Position numbers and translations under genes: made by a program. Source: Thermodesulfobacteriota bacterium (GTDB lineage Bacteria; Desulfobacterota; Desulfomonilia; UBA1062). Taken from it: a DNA stretch of 34,702 bases. Shown here in pieces: positions 1 through 8,920 of this stretch (its first letter is position 1; every line of letters starts with the position of its first letter). Where the stretch lies: assembly GCA_025454155.1 (NCBI GenBank), contig JALOOZ010000003.1:1-34702 (forward strand). Direction: 5' to 3'. The notes under the pieces were generated by a model that saw nothing but the letters and a program-made list of their open reading frames with translations, was not told the origin of the DNA and searched no databases.

Positions 1-138
1 AAGATAGGGCTTTCCATAAAGGCCATTGACGAAACCCACCACCGGAAGGCAGCCCCGGTACAGGACAAGCCGTCCGACAAGGTGGGCACCAATCTCGGCG
101 ACCTGCTCAAGGGCCTGAGAGAGGGCAAGAAGAGTTAA
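1..138 (+). CDS. rpsA: 30S ribosomal protein S1, C-terminal end (partial)
   Basis: This is the last 45 codons of an ORF entering from the left edge, read in frame 1 and ending in TAA. The translation begins KIGLSIKAIDE and ends in a charged, lysine-rich tail (LLKGLREGKKS). 'Kisls.Ka' is how the final S1 RNA-binding repeat of bacterial ribosomal protein S1 usually ends, and sppA commonly follows rpsA, so the context agrees. Only the tail of the last S1 domain is visible, so the number of S1 repeats cannot be judged. A multi-S1-domain protein other than RpsA is possible but less likely. A probable terminator follows at about 160-199. Confidence 0.72.
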   Translation, partial: KIGLSIKAIDETHHRKAAPVQDKPSDKVGTNLGDLLKGLREGKKS

Positions 139-159
139 GGCCCATCATGAAGTGTATGA

Positions 160-199
160 AGGGGGATGCCTCAGTGCCTGGGGTATCCCTCTTTTGTTT
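160..199 (+). terminator. Probable rho-independent terminator after rpsA
   Basis: An imperfect stem pairs AGGGGGATGCC with GGGTATCCCT (two-nucleotide bulge, about 9 pairs) and is followed by TCTTTTGTTT. It lies 22 bases after the rpsA stop and before the sppA promoter, where a terminator is expected. The bulge and the interrupted T-run make it only moderately convincing. Confidence 0.5.
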
Positions 200-216
200 C
201 TGCATAGCCGAGTATG

Positions 217-245
217 TGGACAAGCTTTCCGTTCTTCTATATACT
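217..245 (+). promoter_or_regulatory. Sigma-70-like promoter for sppA
   Basis: TGGACA (217-222) and TATACT (240-245) are separated by exactly 17 bases. The predicted transcript starts near 252, giving a leader of about 50 bases before the sppA ATG at 302. The site sits just after the rpsA terminator, so sppA-guaB-dnaE-accA may form one transcription unit. Confidence 0.55.
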
Positions 246-301
246 CACGGGCAGGTGAGGCGTTGCCGCCCAAGATACCGCAATCCCGGAGATCAAAGCC
301 C

Positions 302-1177
302 ATGAAAAGAAAGACCAAGTGGATACTCTTTATCCTGGTTGCACTGATGGGCGTCGGGTGGGGTTTCGAAGCGATGAGGACGGTGTTGAAGCCGGCGGTG
401 GGCATCCTGGAGATAGAGGGTGCGATCACGGAATCCCTGCCCTATCTCGAGACCATCAGGCAGTTCGAAGATGACGAGAAGATAAAGGCCGTCATCGTCC
501 GGCTCGACAGCCCAGGGGGGAAGGTCGGTCCTTCCCAGGAGGTCTACAGCGCCCTTCTTCGGCTGAAAAAGAAGAAGCCGCTTCTGGCATCCTTCGGATC
601 ACTCGGCGCATCCGGGGCTTATTATATCGCCTGCTCCGCAGACACCATATATGCCCTGCCGGGCACTCTGACCGGCAGCATCGGGGTGATCATGGAGTTC
701 TTCGACGCCAGCGAGGGTCTGAAGAGGATCGGGGTGACCCCGAACAGCATCACGGCAGGGACACTGAAGGACGCCGGATCACCCTTCAGGCCCATGTCAG
801 AGAGAGAGAGGGTCTACTTCAAGGTCCTGGTGGACGATGTCCACAGCCAGTTCATCGAGGCCGTCTCAGCCGGGAGAGGGCTGAAGATCGACGTGGTCAG
901 ACAACTGGCCGACGGCAGGGTTTTCACGGGAAGGCAGGCCAAGGCGGCCGGTCTTGTCGACCGGCTCGGTGGTCTGGATGACGCCGTGAAGGATGCAGGG
1001 AAGAGGGCGCATATCGAAGGGGAACCCCGCATCGTCCGATCCGAGGGCGCAGGGGGCATCTGGGATTCCATCAGAAGATTGATCCCATGGAATACCCCAC
1101 CTTTCCCTTTCAGGGGAGACCCTTCCGAGGGTCTGGGAATGGGGCGGCAGTTCCGCCTCGATTACAGCATTCAATAA
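302..1177 (+). CDS. sppA: Signal peptide peptidase SppA (S49 family, short form)
   Basis: A 291-residue membrane-anchored serine peptidase that degrades signal peptides left in the membrane. The N-terminus is basic and followed by one hydrophobic segment (about residues 7-22), fitting a signal anchor with the catalytic domain outside the cytoplasm. The nucleophile is Ser104 in LGASGAYY and the general base is Lys156 in GTLKDAGSPFR. Their spacing of 52 residues equals that of Bacillus subtilis SppA (Ser147/Lys199). LTGSIGVIM is also typical of S49. The track ORF begins at 152, but the ATG at 302 is preferred: it directly precedes the MKRK signal anchor, has GGAG upstream, and lies downstream of a good promoter. 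The length matches the short single-domain type, not the doubled 67-kDa E. coli type. guaB begins 15 bases after the stop. Confidence 0.9.
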   Translation: MKRKTKWILFILVALMGVGWGFEAMRTVLKPAVGILEIEGAITESLPYLETIRQFEDDEKIKAVIVRLDSPGGKVGPSQEVYSALLRLKKKKPLLASFGSLGASGAYYIACSADTIYALPGTLTGSIGVIMEFFDASEGLKRIGVTPNSITAGTLKDAGSPFRPMSERERVYFKVLVDDVHSQFIEAVSAGRGLKIDVVRQLADGRVFTGRQAKAAGLVDRLGGLDDAVKDAGKRAHIEGEPRIVRSEGAGGIWDSIRRLIPWNTPPFPFRGDPSEGLGMGRQFRLDYSIQ

Positions 1178-2656
<1,479 letters not shown>

Positions 2657-2663
2657 AACCCAG

Positions 2664-5600
2664 ATGGGATTCGTCCATCTCCACTGTCATACCCAGTACA
2701 GCCTTCTCGACGGGGCCATCCGCGTCGACGACCTCATCAAGGCCACCAAGGGATTCGGCCAGGAAGCCGTAGCCATGACGGATCACGGCGTCATGTACGG
2801 TGCCGTGGAATTCTACGACAAGGCCATCAAGGCAGGCATCAAACCCATTATCGGCTGCGAGATCTACATCGCGCCCACGGACATGGAGAGCCGGGAAAAC
2901 ATACCGGGACTGCCCAGGCACTACCACCTCATCCTGCTCGCCAGGGACAACGAGGGGTATGCCAACCTCATGAAACTCACCTCACTGGCTCACATCAGGG
3001 GCTTCTACTACAGGCCCCGGGTGGACAGGCGGGTGCTTGCCGAGTACGGCAAAGGCCTCATAGGCCTCTCTGCATGCCTTCAGGGGGAGATCCCCCACTG
3101 GCTGCTTCGGGGGGATGAGGGAAGGGCGCGGGAAGCCCTGGACTTCTACCGGACCACCTTCGGAGATGCCTTCTATCTGGAGATCCAGCATAACGGCCTG
3201 CCCGACCAGGACCAGGTCAATCCGCTCATCGTCGACATGGCACGGCGGACCGGGACACCGGTGGTTGCAACCAACGACTGCCACTACCTGAAGCGCGGAG
3301 ATGCCAAGGCGCACGAGGTGCTCCTGTGCATCCAGACCCAGAATACCATCCACGACAAGGGACGCATGACCTTCGAGAGCGACCAGCTCTACCTCAAGGG
3401 CCCCGATGAAATGGCAAGGGATTTCCAGTGGATTCCCGAAGCAGTGGATGCCTCCGGGGAGATAGCCGCCCTGTGCAATGTGAAGATACCCAAGGACATT
3501 CACTGTTTCCCGGTCTATCCCACCGGGGGTGACAGGAGCCTGGAGGAAATCATCCAGGAAAAGGCCTGGGAAGGGCTCAGGACGAGGATGGGGGGCGTCA
3601 TCCCCGAGGACTATGAAAAAAGGCTCGCGGAAGAGCTCGAGATCATCAAGTCCATGGGATTCTCAGGCTATTTTCTCATAGTTGCAGACTACATACAGTA
3701 TGCCAAGGACCATAAGATCCCGGTGGGACCCGGCCGGGGGAGCGCCGCCGGCTCTCTGGTGGCCTATGGCCTGAGGATCACCGACATCGATCCCATCCAG
3801 TGGAATCTCTTGTTCGAACGATTCCTCAACCCCGAACGCAGGAGCATGCCCGATATCGATGTGGACTTCTGCCAGATCCGACGTGAAGAGGTCATCGAGT
3901 ATGTCAAGAACCGCTACGGCCCCGAATATGTGAGCCAGATCACCACGTTCGGCAACATGAAGGCCAAGGCGGTGGTCAGGGACGTGGGAAGGGTCCTGGG
4001 GATGAGCTATGCCGATGTGGACAGGATCGCCAAGCTCATCCCGAACGACCTCAATATAACCCTCGAGCAGGCGATCAAGGCGGAGCCGAGACTGAAGGAT
4101 CTCATGGAGGGCGACCCCTCGGTGTCCCAGCTCATGGAGATAGCCGGGGCACTGGAAGGTCTGAGCAGGCATGCCTCGGTCCATGCGGGCGGGGTCATCA
4201 TATCCGACCACCGGCCGCTCACCGACCATATCCCGGTGTATGTGGACAAAAAGGGCATGTACATAAGCCAGTACGACATGAAGCGCATCGAGCGTGTGGG
4301 CCTCATCAAGTTCGATATCCTGGGGCTCAAGACGCTCACCGTCATCGCAAAGGCCATCGAGTACCTGAATTCCCACGGGATCGATCTTGATATCACAGCC
4401 ATCCCTCTGAACGACAGGCTCACCTACCAGCTCATAAGCGACGGAGAGACGAACAGCGTGTTCCAGCTGGAGAGCCCAGGCATGAAGAACTCGCTCAGGC
4501 AGCTCAAGCCCGAGAAGTTCGAGGACATCATCGCGGCCGTCGCGCTGTACCGGCCGGGTCCCATGGATCTCATCCCCTCTTATGTGGACCGCAGGCACGG
4601 CAGACAGGCCATCGACTACCCCCATCCGCTCCTGGAGAAGATACTGAAGGAGACCTACGGCATCATCGTCTACCAGGAGCAGGTCATGCAGATCGCCCAG
4701 GAGATGGCAGGTTACTCGCTGGGCAAGGCGGACCTCCTCAGACGGGCCATGGGAAAGAAGATCCGCGAGGAGATGACCACCCAGCGGGAGATTTTCATGA
4801 CAGGGGCCGTCGAGCGGGGGGTGGACAGCGACAAGGCCGGCGAGATCTTCGATCTCATGGAGAAGTTCGCGGACTATGGCTTCAACAAGTCCCATGCCGC
4901 GGCCTACGCCCTGGTCGCCTACCAGACCGCGTATCTGAAGGCCCACCACTTCAAGGAATTCATGGCCGCGAACCTGACGCTGGACCTGAACAACACGGAC
5001 AAGGTCTCCCAGCACATCGCCGAGTGCCGGAAGAAGGGTGTGGCGGTCCTCAGTCCTGACATCAATGAGAGCAGTTTCGAATTCGTGGTCACGCATGAAG
5101 GCATCCGGTTCGGTCTGGGTGCCATCAAGAACGTGGGAAGGAATGCAGTGGAGGCCATCCTCGAGGAGCGCCTCAGGAGCGGACCCTACAAGGACATCGC
5201 CTCGTTCCTGGACAGGATAGCCCTGGCACGGGTGAACCGTCGTGTCGTGGAGTCCCTCATCAAGGCGGGGGCCTTCGACAGGCTGCATCCGAACCGCAGG
5301 TCCATGTTCGACGTCCTGGACACACTCCTCGACCAGGCCCAGCGTTCTGCACGCACCAGGAACGATGCCCAGGGAACCCTGTTCAGCCTGGAGGAGTTCG
5401 CCTCGGAAGACATCAGGAAGCCCCTGATGCTGCCGGATATCCCCGACTGGCCGGAGACCGAACGTCTCAAGATGGAGAAGGAGGGCATGGGTTTCTACCT
5501 TTCGGGGCATCCGTTGAACAAGTATGCGGAGCTCATGGACAAGTACGCCACGGCAACCACCCTGAGCCTGAAGGATGCACCATCACCCCTGCTGCTGGCC

Positions 5601-6101
5601 GGGATCCTGACCGGGGTCAACATCACCAGGACCAAGAGGGGGGAAGCCATGGCCCGGGGGATACTGGAGGATCTCGATGGATCGGTGCAGGTTGTATTCT
5701 TCCCGCAGGCCTACAGCAGGCACCAGGCACTGATAGCCTCGGACGATCCCGTGATCATCAGGGCCCGCCTCAAGGGCGACGAGGAAAATGGGGCCTCCGA
5801 GGCCGAGACGGCAATTCCCGAGCTCATTGCAGAAGAGGTGTGGCCCCTGGATGGCGCGGATATGGTGCTGGCGAAGCGGGTCATTGTACGGGTGCCTGTT
5901 ACGCTCAGGCCGGACAAGGTGAAATCACTCAAGGAAACTGTCATGAACTGCAGGGGGACATGCTCGCTCTGCTTCGAGGTGGAGACGGATGAGGCCCTTG
6001 TCAATATCGATGCAGGCAAGGATTACATGGTTTCACCGGTGAGGGATTTCCTGTTGCAGCTCACCGAGATCGTGGGACCGAAGGGGGTGGATCTCCAGTG
6101 A
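2664..6101 (+). CDS. dnaE: DNA polymerase III alpha subunit
   Basis: 1145 residues, a full-length DnaE-type replicative polymerase (family C). The N-terminal PHP domain (HLHCHTQYSLLDGA, MTDHGVMYG) keeps its metal-binding histidines. The palm domain has GPGRGSAAGSLVAYGL and the catalytic acidic motif PDIDVDF, with Asp397 and Asp399, and the third Asp551 in KFDILGLKTLT. Finger and helix-hairpin-helix regions follow, then a C-terminal OB-fold segment (about residues 970-1060). It lies 7 bases after guaB. Its TGA overlaps the accA GTG start as GTGA, so translation is probably coupled. dnaE next to accA is also the order in E. coli. The start at 2664 is accepted because MGFVHLHCHT matches the normal DnaE N-terminus. 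Confidence 0.97.
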   Translation: MGFVHLHCHTQYSLLDGAIRVDDLIKATKGFGQEAVAMTDHGVMYGAVEFYDKAIKAGIKPIIGCEIYIAPTDMESRENIPGLPRHYHLILLARDNEGYANLMKLTSLAHIRGFYYRPRVDRRVLAEYGKGLIGLSACLQGEIPHWLLRGDEGRAREALDFYRTTFGDAFYLEIQHNGLPDQDQVNPLIVDMARRTGTPVVATNDCHYLKRGDAKAHEVLLCIQTQNTIHDKGRMTFESDQLYLKGPDEMARDFQWIPEAVDASGEIAALCNVKIPKDIHCFPVYPTGGDRSLEEIIQEKAWEGLRTRMGGVIPEDYEKRLAEELEIIKSMGFSGYFLIVADYIQYAKDHKIPVGPGRGSAAGSLVAYGLRITDIDPIQWNLLFERFLNPERRSMPDIDVDFCQIRREEVIEYVKNRYGPEYVSQITTFGNMKAKAVVRDVGRVLGMSYADVDRIAKLIPNDLNITLEQAIKAEPRLKDLMEGDPSVSQLMEIAGALEGLSRHASVHAGGVIISDHRPLTDHIPVYVDKKGMYISQYDMKRIERVGLIKFDILGLKTLTVIAKAIEYLNSHGIDLDITAIPLNDRLTYQLISDGETNSVFQLESPGMKNSLRQLKPEKFEDIIAAVALYRPGPMDLIPSYVDRRHGRQAIDYPHPLLEKILKETYGIIVYQEQVMQIAQEMAGYSLGKADLLRRAMGKKIREEMTTQREIFMTGAVERGVDSDKAGEIFDLMEKFADYGFNKSHAAAYALVAYQTAYLKAHHFKEFMAANLTLDLNNTDKVSQHIAECRKKGVAVLSPDINESSFEFVVTHEGIRFGLGAIKNVGRNAVEAILEERLRSGPYKDIASFLDRIALARVNRRVVESLIKAGAFDRLHPNRRSMFDVLDTLLDQAQRSARTRNDAQGTLFSLEEFASEDIRKPLMLPDIPDWPETERLKMEKEGMGFYLSGHPLNKYAELMDKYATATTLSLKDAPSPLLLAGILTGVNITRTKRGEAMARGILEDLDGSVQVVFFPQAYSRHQALIASDDPVIIRARLKGDEENGASEAETAIPELIAEEVWPLDGADMVLAKRVIVRVPVTLRPDKVKSLKETVMNCRGTCSLCFEVETDEALVNIDAGKDYMVSPVRDFLLQLTEIVGPKGVDLQ

Positions 6102-7030
6102 AGTCCAAGGAAAAATTCACGGACATAGACAAGGCCCTCAGGGAACTCCAGGAGACCATCTCTAGGCTCAAGGGCATCGATACGGCGGAGATCGAGCGCA
6201 AGGTGGAGGTCTTCCGGAAAGACCTCTATGAGGGTATCTCGCGATGGGGGAGTGTGGAGCTGTCGCGTCACGCCGATCGTCCGGGTATTGACGACTTCAT
6301 CCGGGGGGTCCTGACGGATTTCAACGAGCTCAAGGGCGATCGTATCTATGAGGACGATCCTGCCGTGCTCGGAGGCCTGGCCTTCCTGGACGATATCCCG
6401 GTCATGGTGGTGGGACATAAAAAGCGTTCCGGGGGGAAGAAGGACTACATCCGGTATCATTACGGTATGGCCAGCCCCTCCGGTCACTACAAGGCCATGA
6501 GGCTTTACCGGCTTGCCGAGAAGTTCCAGAGGCCCATCATCACCTTCGTGGACACCCCGGGGGCATACCCGGTACCCGAGGCCGAAGATAGGGGCCAGGC
6601 CTTTTCCATTGCCCAGTGCATCCAGACCATAGCCGGCGTGCGTACACCGGTGGTGGCCTGCATCATCGGTGAGGCCGGCTCCGGCGGGGCGCTGGCTCTC
6701 GGTTACGGCGACCGCATCATCATGCTGGAGAATGCATTCTACAGTGCCATTAGCCCGGAAGGCTTCTCTTCCATCATCTTCAAGGACCCGACCCAGAAGG
6801 AGAAGGCGGCTGAGACCCTGAGAGGAAGCGGCAGGGATCTATATGCGGCCGGGCTCGTGGATTATCTCGTCAAGGAGCCCGTGGGAGGGGCTCACAACTC
6901 CCCGGGTCATGTCATCGAGGAGGTTGCCGGGGCCGTGCGTAGGTATGTGCATGAACTCGTAAAGATCCCCATGGATGAGATCATGCAGAAAAGGGCCGCC
7001 TTCATTCAGCGCCTCATCCCCACGAGCTGA
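6098..7030 (+). CDS. accA: Acetyl-CoA carboxylase carboxyltransferase subunit alpha
   Basis: 310 residues, normal for AccA. With AccD it transfers the carboxyl group from biotinyl-AccB to acetyl-CoA, making malonyl-CoA for fatty acid synthesis. The sequence has the N-terminal helical region, then DFIRGVLTDFNELKGDR, DTPGAYPVPEAEDRGQA, the oxyanion-forming GEAGSGGALALGYGD, and YSAISPEGF. The usual SPEGCA(S/A)ILWK stretch reads SPEGFSSIIFK here, a small divergence near the active site. The start is GTG at 6098, overlapping the dnaE stop. The next recognised gene begins at 7153, leaving a 122-base gap containing a hairpin and a small ORF described separately. Confidence 0.95.
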   Translation: MKSKEKFTDIDKALRELQETISRLKGIDTAEIERKVEVFRKDLYEGISRWGSVELSRHADRPGIDDFIRGVLTDFNELKGDRIYEDDPAVLGGLAFLDDIPVMVVGHKKRSGGKKDYIRYHYGMASPSGHYKAMRLYRLAEKFQRPIITFVDTPGAYPVPEAEDRGQAFSIAQCIQTIAGVRTPVVACIIGEAGSGGALALGYGDRIIMLENAFYSAISPEGFSSIIFKDPTQKEKAAETLRGSGRDLYAAGLVDYLVKEPVGGAHNSPGHVIEEVAGAVRRYVHELVKIPMDEIMQKRAAFIQRLIPTS

Positions 7031-7083
7031 CCGCATGGATCATTTTTCCCGCTGGAGGGGAAGTTTGTTCCTGCTCATGATCT

Positions 7084-7112
7084 GCCCGCCTGTTTGGGGC
7101 ATGGCGGCGGGC
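7084..7112 (+). promoter_or_regulatory. Perfect 7-bp GC hairpin in the accA-7153 gap
   Basis: GCCCGCC (7084-7090) pairs perfectly with GGCGGGC (7106-7112) around a 15-base loop. There is no T-run after it, so it is not a typical intrinsic terminator. It ends 40 bases before the ATG at 7153. It could act as an mRNA stability or processing element, or as a weak attenuator, in an accA-7153-prepilin peptidase transcript. The role is inference. Confidence 0.35.
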
Positions 7113-7152
7113 GATGGCATCTTCCTTGCTTGTGAAGGATCGGGAGGCACAT

Positions 7153-7578
7153 ATGAAGATTGATCCGAACAAGATCATAGGCTCGGTGGTACCCGGTGCG
7201 GTCAGGCCGTCAGCCGGTGCGGGGGGGGCTTTCGAGGATGTCCTCAAGGGCGTGGAGACAGGGGCAGTGGCCAAGCCGGTCAATATCCAGACGCCTTTCC
7301 AGCAGTTCTCGGTCAGTCCTGTGAAGCTCAGCGCAGTAGGCGCCGGCGAGGAGGCCCTGGAACTCCTGGAGCGCTATTCCCGGGCCGTGAGTGACCCGCA
7401 GGTGAGTCTGAAAGGACTTGCGCCCATGGTGGAAGAGCTTGAATCAATGAGAATCAGGGTGGAAGACGCCGCGTCTTTCATCTCCGATGACGACCCGCTC
7501 AAGGGGATCATGAAGGAACTTTCCTCCTCGCTCTACGGGGAGATTCTCAGGTTCCGGAGGGGTGACCTGATCGGCTGA
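7153..7578 (+). CDS. Uncharacterised 141-residue protein upstream of prepilin peptidase
   Basis: I do not recognise a named family. The chosen ATG at 7153 has GGGAGG upstream; the track's earlier start at 7114 adds 13 residues without a better ribosome site. The N-terminal half is low in predicted structure, glycine/alanine/valine-rich, with a conserved-looking start MKIDPNKIIG. The C-terminal half (about 60-141) reads as amphipathic helices (EEALELLERYS, MVEELESMRIRVEDA) followed by DDDPLKGIMKE and a final RRGDLIG. There is no signal peptide, membrane segment or cysteine pattern, so it is probably cytoplasmic. It ends 1 base before the prepilin peptidase ATG, so the two are very likely cotranscribed. 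A pilus or flagellar accessory role is only a guess from position. Confidence 0.75.
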   Translation: MKIDPNKIIGSVVPGAVRPSAGAGGAFEDVLKGVETGAVAKPVNIQTPFQQFSVSPVKLSAVGAGEEALELLERYSRAVSDPQVSLKGLAPMVEELESMRIRVEDAASFISDDDPLKGIMKELSSSLYGEILRFRRGDLIG

Positions 7579-7579
7579 T

Positions 7580-8344
7580 ATGGTATTCCTCGCTGCGGTT
7601 CTCGGCCTTTTTATCGGAAGCTTCCTCAATGTCTGCATCTACAGGATTCCCCGTGGGGAGTCCATCATCTGGCCCGGCTCGCGCTGTACGAAGTGCGGCA
7701 CTCCGGTAAAGGCCCGGGACAACATACCTGTCATAAGCTATCTCGTCCTCGGGGGGAAGTGCCGATTCTGCGCTGAGCCCATAGCGGTGCGGTACCCCGT
7801 TGTGGAGCTGCTCAGCGCCCTGCTGGCCGTGAGCCTCCTGTACCGTTTCGGACCGACCCCGGCCTTCGCGGTATACTATGCATGGGCATGTGTCCTGCTC
7901 GTCATCACCTTCATCGACCTGGACTTCCAGGTCATTCCCGACAGGTTCTCGCTCGGGGGGATCGTCGTGGGGCTGCCTCTCGTATATTTCCTGCCCGTGA
8001 CCTACCGGGATGCCCTCATGGGCCTTGTCCTCGGTGGGGGCATGCTCATGGCCATCATCTACGGCTATTACTTCCTGACGAAGAAGGAGGGCATGGGTGG
8101 CGGCGATGTGAAGCTGCTGGCCATGATCGGCGTCTTCACGGGCTGGCAGGGGGTCCTCTTCACGGTGTTCGCCTCGTCGCTCATCGGTACGCTCATTGGC
8201 CTCCCCTGGGTACTCCTGAAGAAAGGACCAGAGGGAACACTGAAGGCGGCCATCCCCTTCGGACCCTTTCTGGCCCTTGGCGCACTGATCTATGTGTTCT
8301 GGGGTCAGCTCCTCATCGGGTGGTACTTCGGGTTCCTCGGCTGA
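7580..8344 (+). CDS. Type IV prepilin peptidase / N-methyltransferase
   Basis: 254-residue integral membrane aspartic protease that cleaves the leader of type IV pilins or type II secretion pseudopilins and methylates the new N-terminus. The N-terminal methylase domain has SFLNVCIYRIPRGES and the zinc-type cysteine pairs C36-x2-C39 and C61-x2-C64. The two catalytic aspartates are Asp113 in FIDLDFQVIPD and Asp176 in the GxGD motif GMGGGDVKLLA. About eight hydrophobic segments are visible. PilD and GspO cannot be told apart from sequence alone, and no pilus or secretion gene lies in this window. The start ATG lies one base after the stop of the 141-residue gene. The downstream gene is convergent, with 5 bases between stop codons and no obvious terminator. 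Confidence 0.93.
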   Translation: MVFLAAVLGLFIGSFLNVCIYRIPRGESIIWPGSRCTKCGTPVKARDNIPVISYLVLGGKCRFCAEPIAVRYPVVELLSALLAVSLLYRFGPTPAFAVYYAWACVLLVITFIDLDFQVIPDRFSLGGIVVGLPLVYFLPVTYRDALMGLVLGGGMLMAIIYGYYFLTKKEGMGGGDVKLLAMIGVFTGWQGVLFTVFASSLIGTLIGLPWVLLKKGPEGTLKAAIPFGPFLALGALIYVFWGQLLIGWYFGFLG

Positions 8345-8349
8345 GGACC

Positions 8350-8748
8350 TTATTCACCCTGATACGCAACGCATGAAATCTCCACGAGCACGTCCCGCGG
8401 CAGCCTCGACACCTGGACGGTCACGCGGGCGGGTTTGGTCTCCCCGGGGAAGAAGGCTTCATACACCTCGTTCATGACGGCGAAGTCATTCAGATCCTTC
8501 AGGAAGACCTCCGTTCTCACGACGTGGTCCATGGACAGGCCTGCCGCGGCCAGGATTGCGGAGATGTTTCTCAGGACCCGTGTGGCCTGCTCCCTGATTC
8601 CCCCTTCAGCGATGGTGCCCGTGGAGGGGCTCAGGGCTATCTGTCCGGAAACGAAAAAGAAACCGCCGGCGGAAACGGCCTGGGAATAGGGGCCTATGGC
8701 CTTGGGGGCCTCATCGGTATGGACGGCTCTGATCCTGGATTCTGACAT
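8350..8748 (-). CDS. RidA family (YjgF/YER057c/UK114) protein
   Basis: 132 residues, the normal size for this trimeric cytoplasmic family. RidA proteins hydrolyse reactive enamine/imine intermediates made by PLP enzymes. Family features are KAIGPYSQAV near the N-terminus, GFFFVSGQIAL, and the C-terminal PARVTVQVSRLPRDVLVEIS, whose arginine corresponds to the substrate-binding Arg105 of RidA. The track ORF runs back to 9138 but overlaps the divergent flavoenzyme. The ATG at 8748 is chosen because AAGGAGGG precedes it and the family alignment begins there. It is transcribed away from the neighbouring flavoenzyme and shares its intergenic control region. Confidence 0.92.
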   Translation of the reverse strand: MSESRIRAVHTDEAPKAIGPYSQAVSAGGFFFVSGQIALSPSTGTIAEGGIREQATRVLRNISAILAAAGLSMDHVVRTEVFLKDLNDFAVMNEVYEAFFPGETKPARVTVQVSRLPRDVLVEISCVAYQGE

Positions 8749-8837
8749 CTTCACCCTCCTTCCTCGCTTCATACGAACGTATTGCTGTACGATGTACCTC
8801 AGATCCACAAGAAAGGGTATAGGCGCATAATAAAAAT

Positions 8838-8853
8838 GAGCGAGCGCTCGTTC
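8838..8853. promoter_or_regulatory. TetR-type operator-like palindrome between divergent genes
   Basis: The core CGAGCGCTCG (8841-8850) is a perfect 10-bp palindrome. It extends to the 16-bp GAGCGAGCGCTCGTTC with one mismatched pair. It lies in the 172-base gap between the ridA-like gene and the divergent enoate-reductase-type gene, the only obvious symmetric site there. Similar GAACG...CGTTC palindromes are bound by TetR-family repressors, including fatty-acid and acyl-CoA regulators. No regulator gene lies nearby, so the regulator would act from elsewhere. The assignment to TetR is inference. Confidence 0.5.
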
Positions 8854-8920
8854 TTGTGACTTGCGTTTCCTGGCGCCCTTGATTATGGTGAGGATGATAT
8901 CCGCGATCAAGGAGATTGCC

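Noticed and set aside
3663-5510. 615-residue minus-strand ORF
   Set aside because: It lies wholly antisense to dnaE, whose motifs are complete. The translation is rich in H, L, V, G, D and R without any recognisable domain, typical of an antisense shadow in GC-rich DNA.
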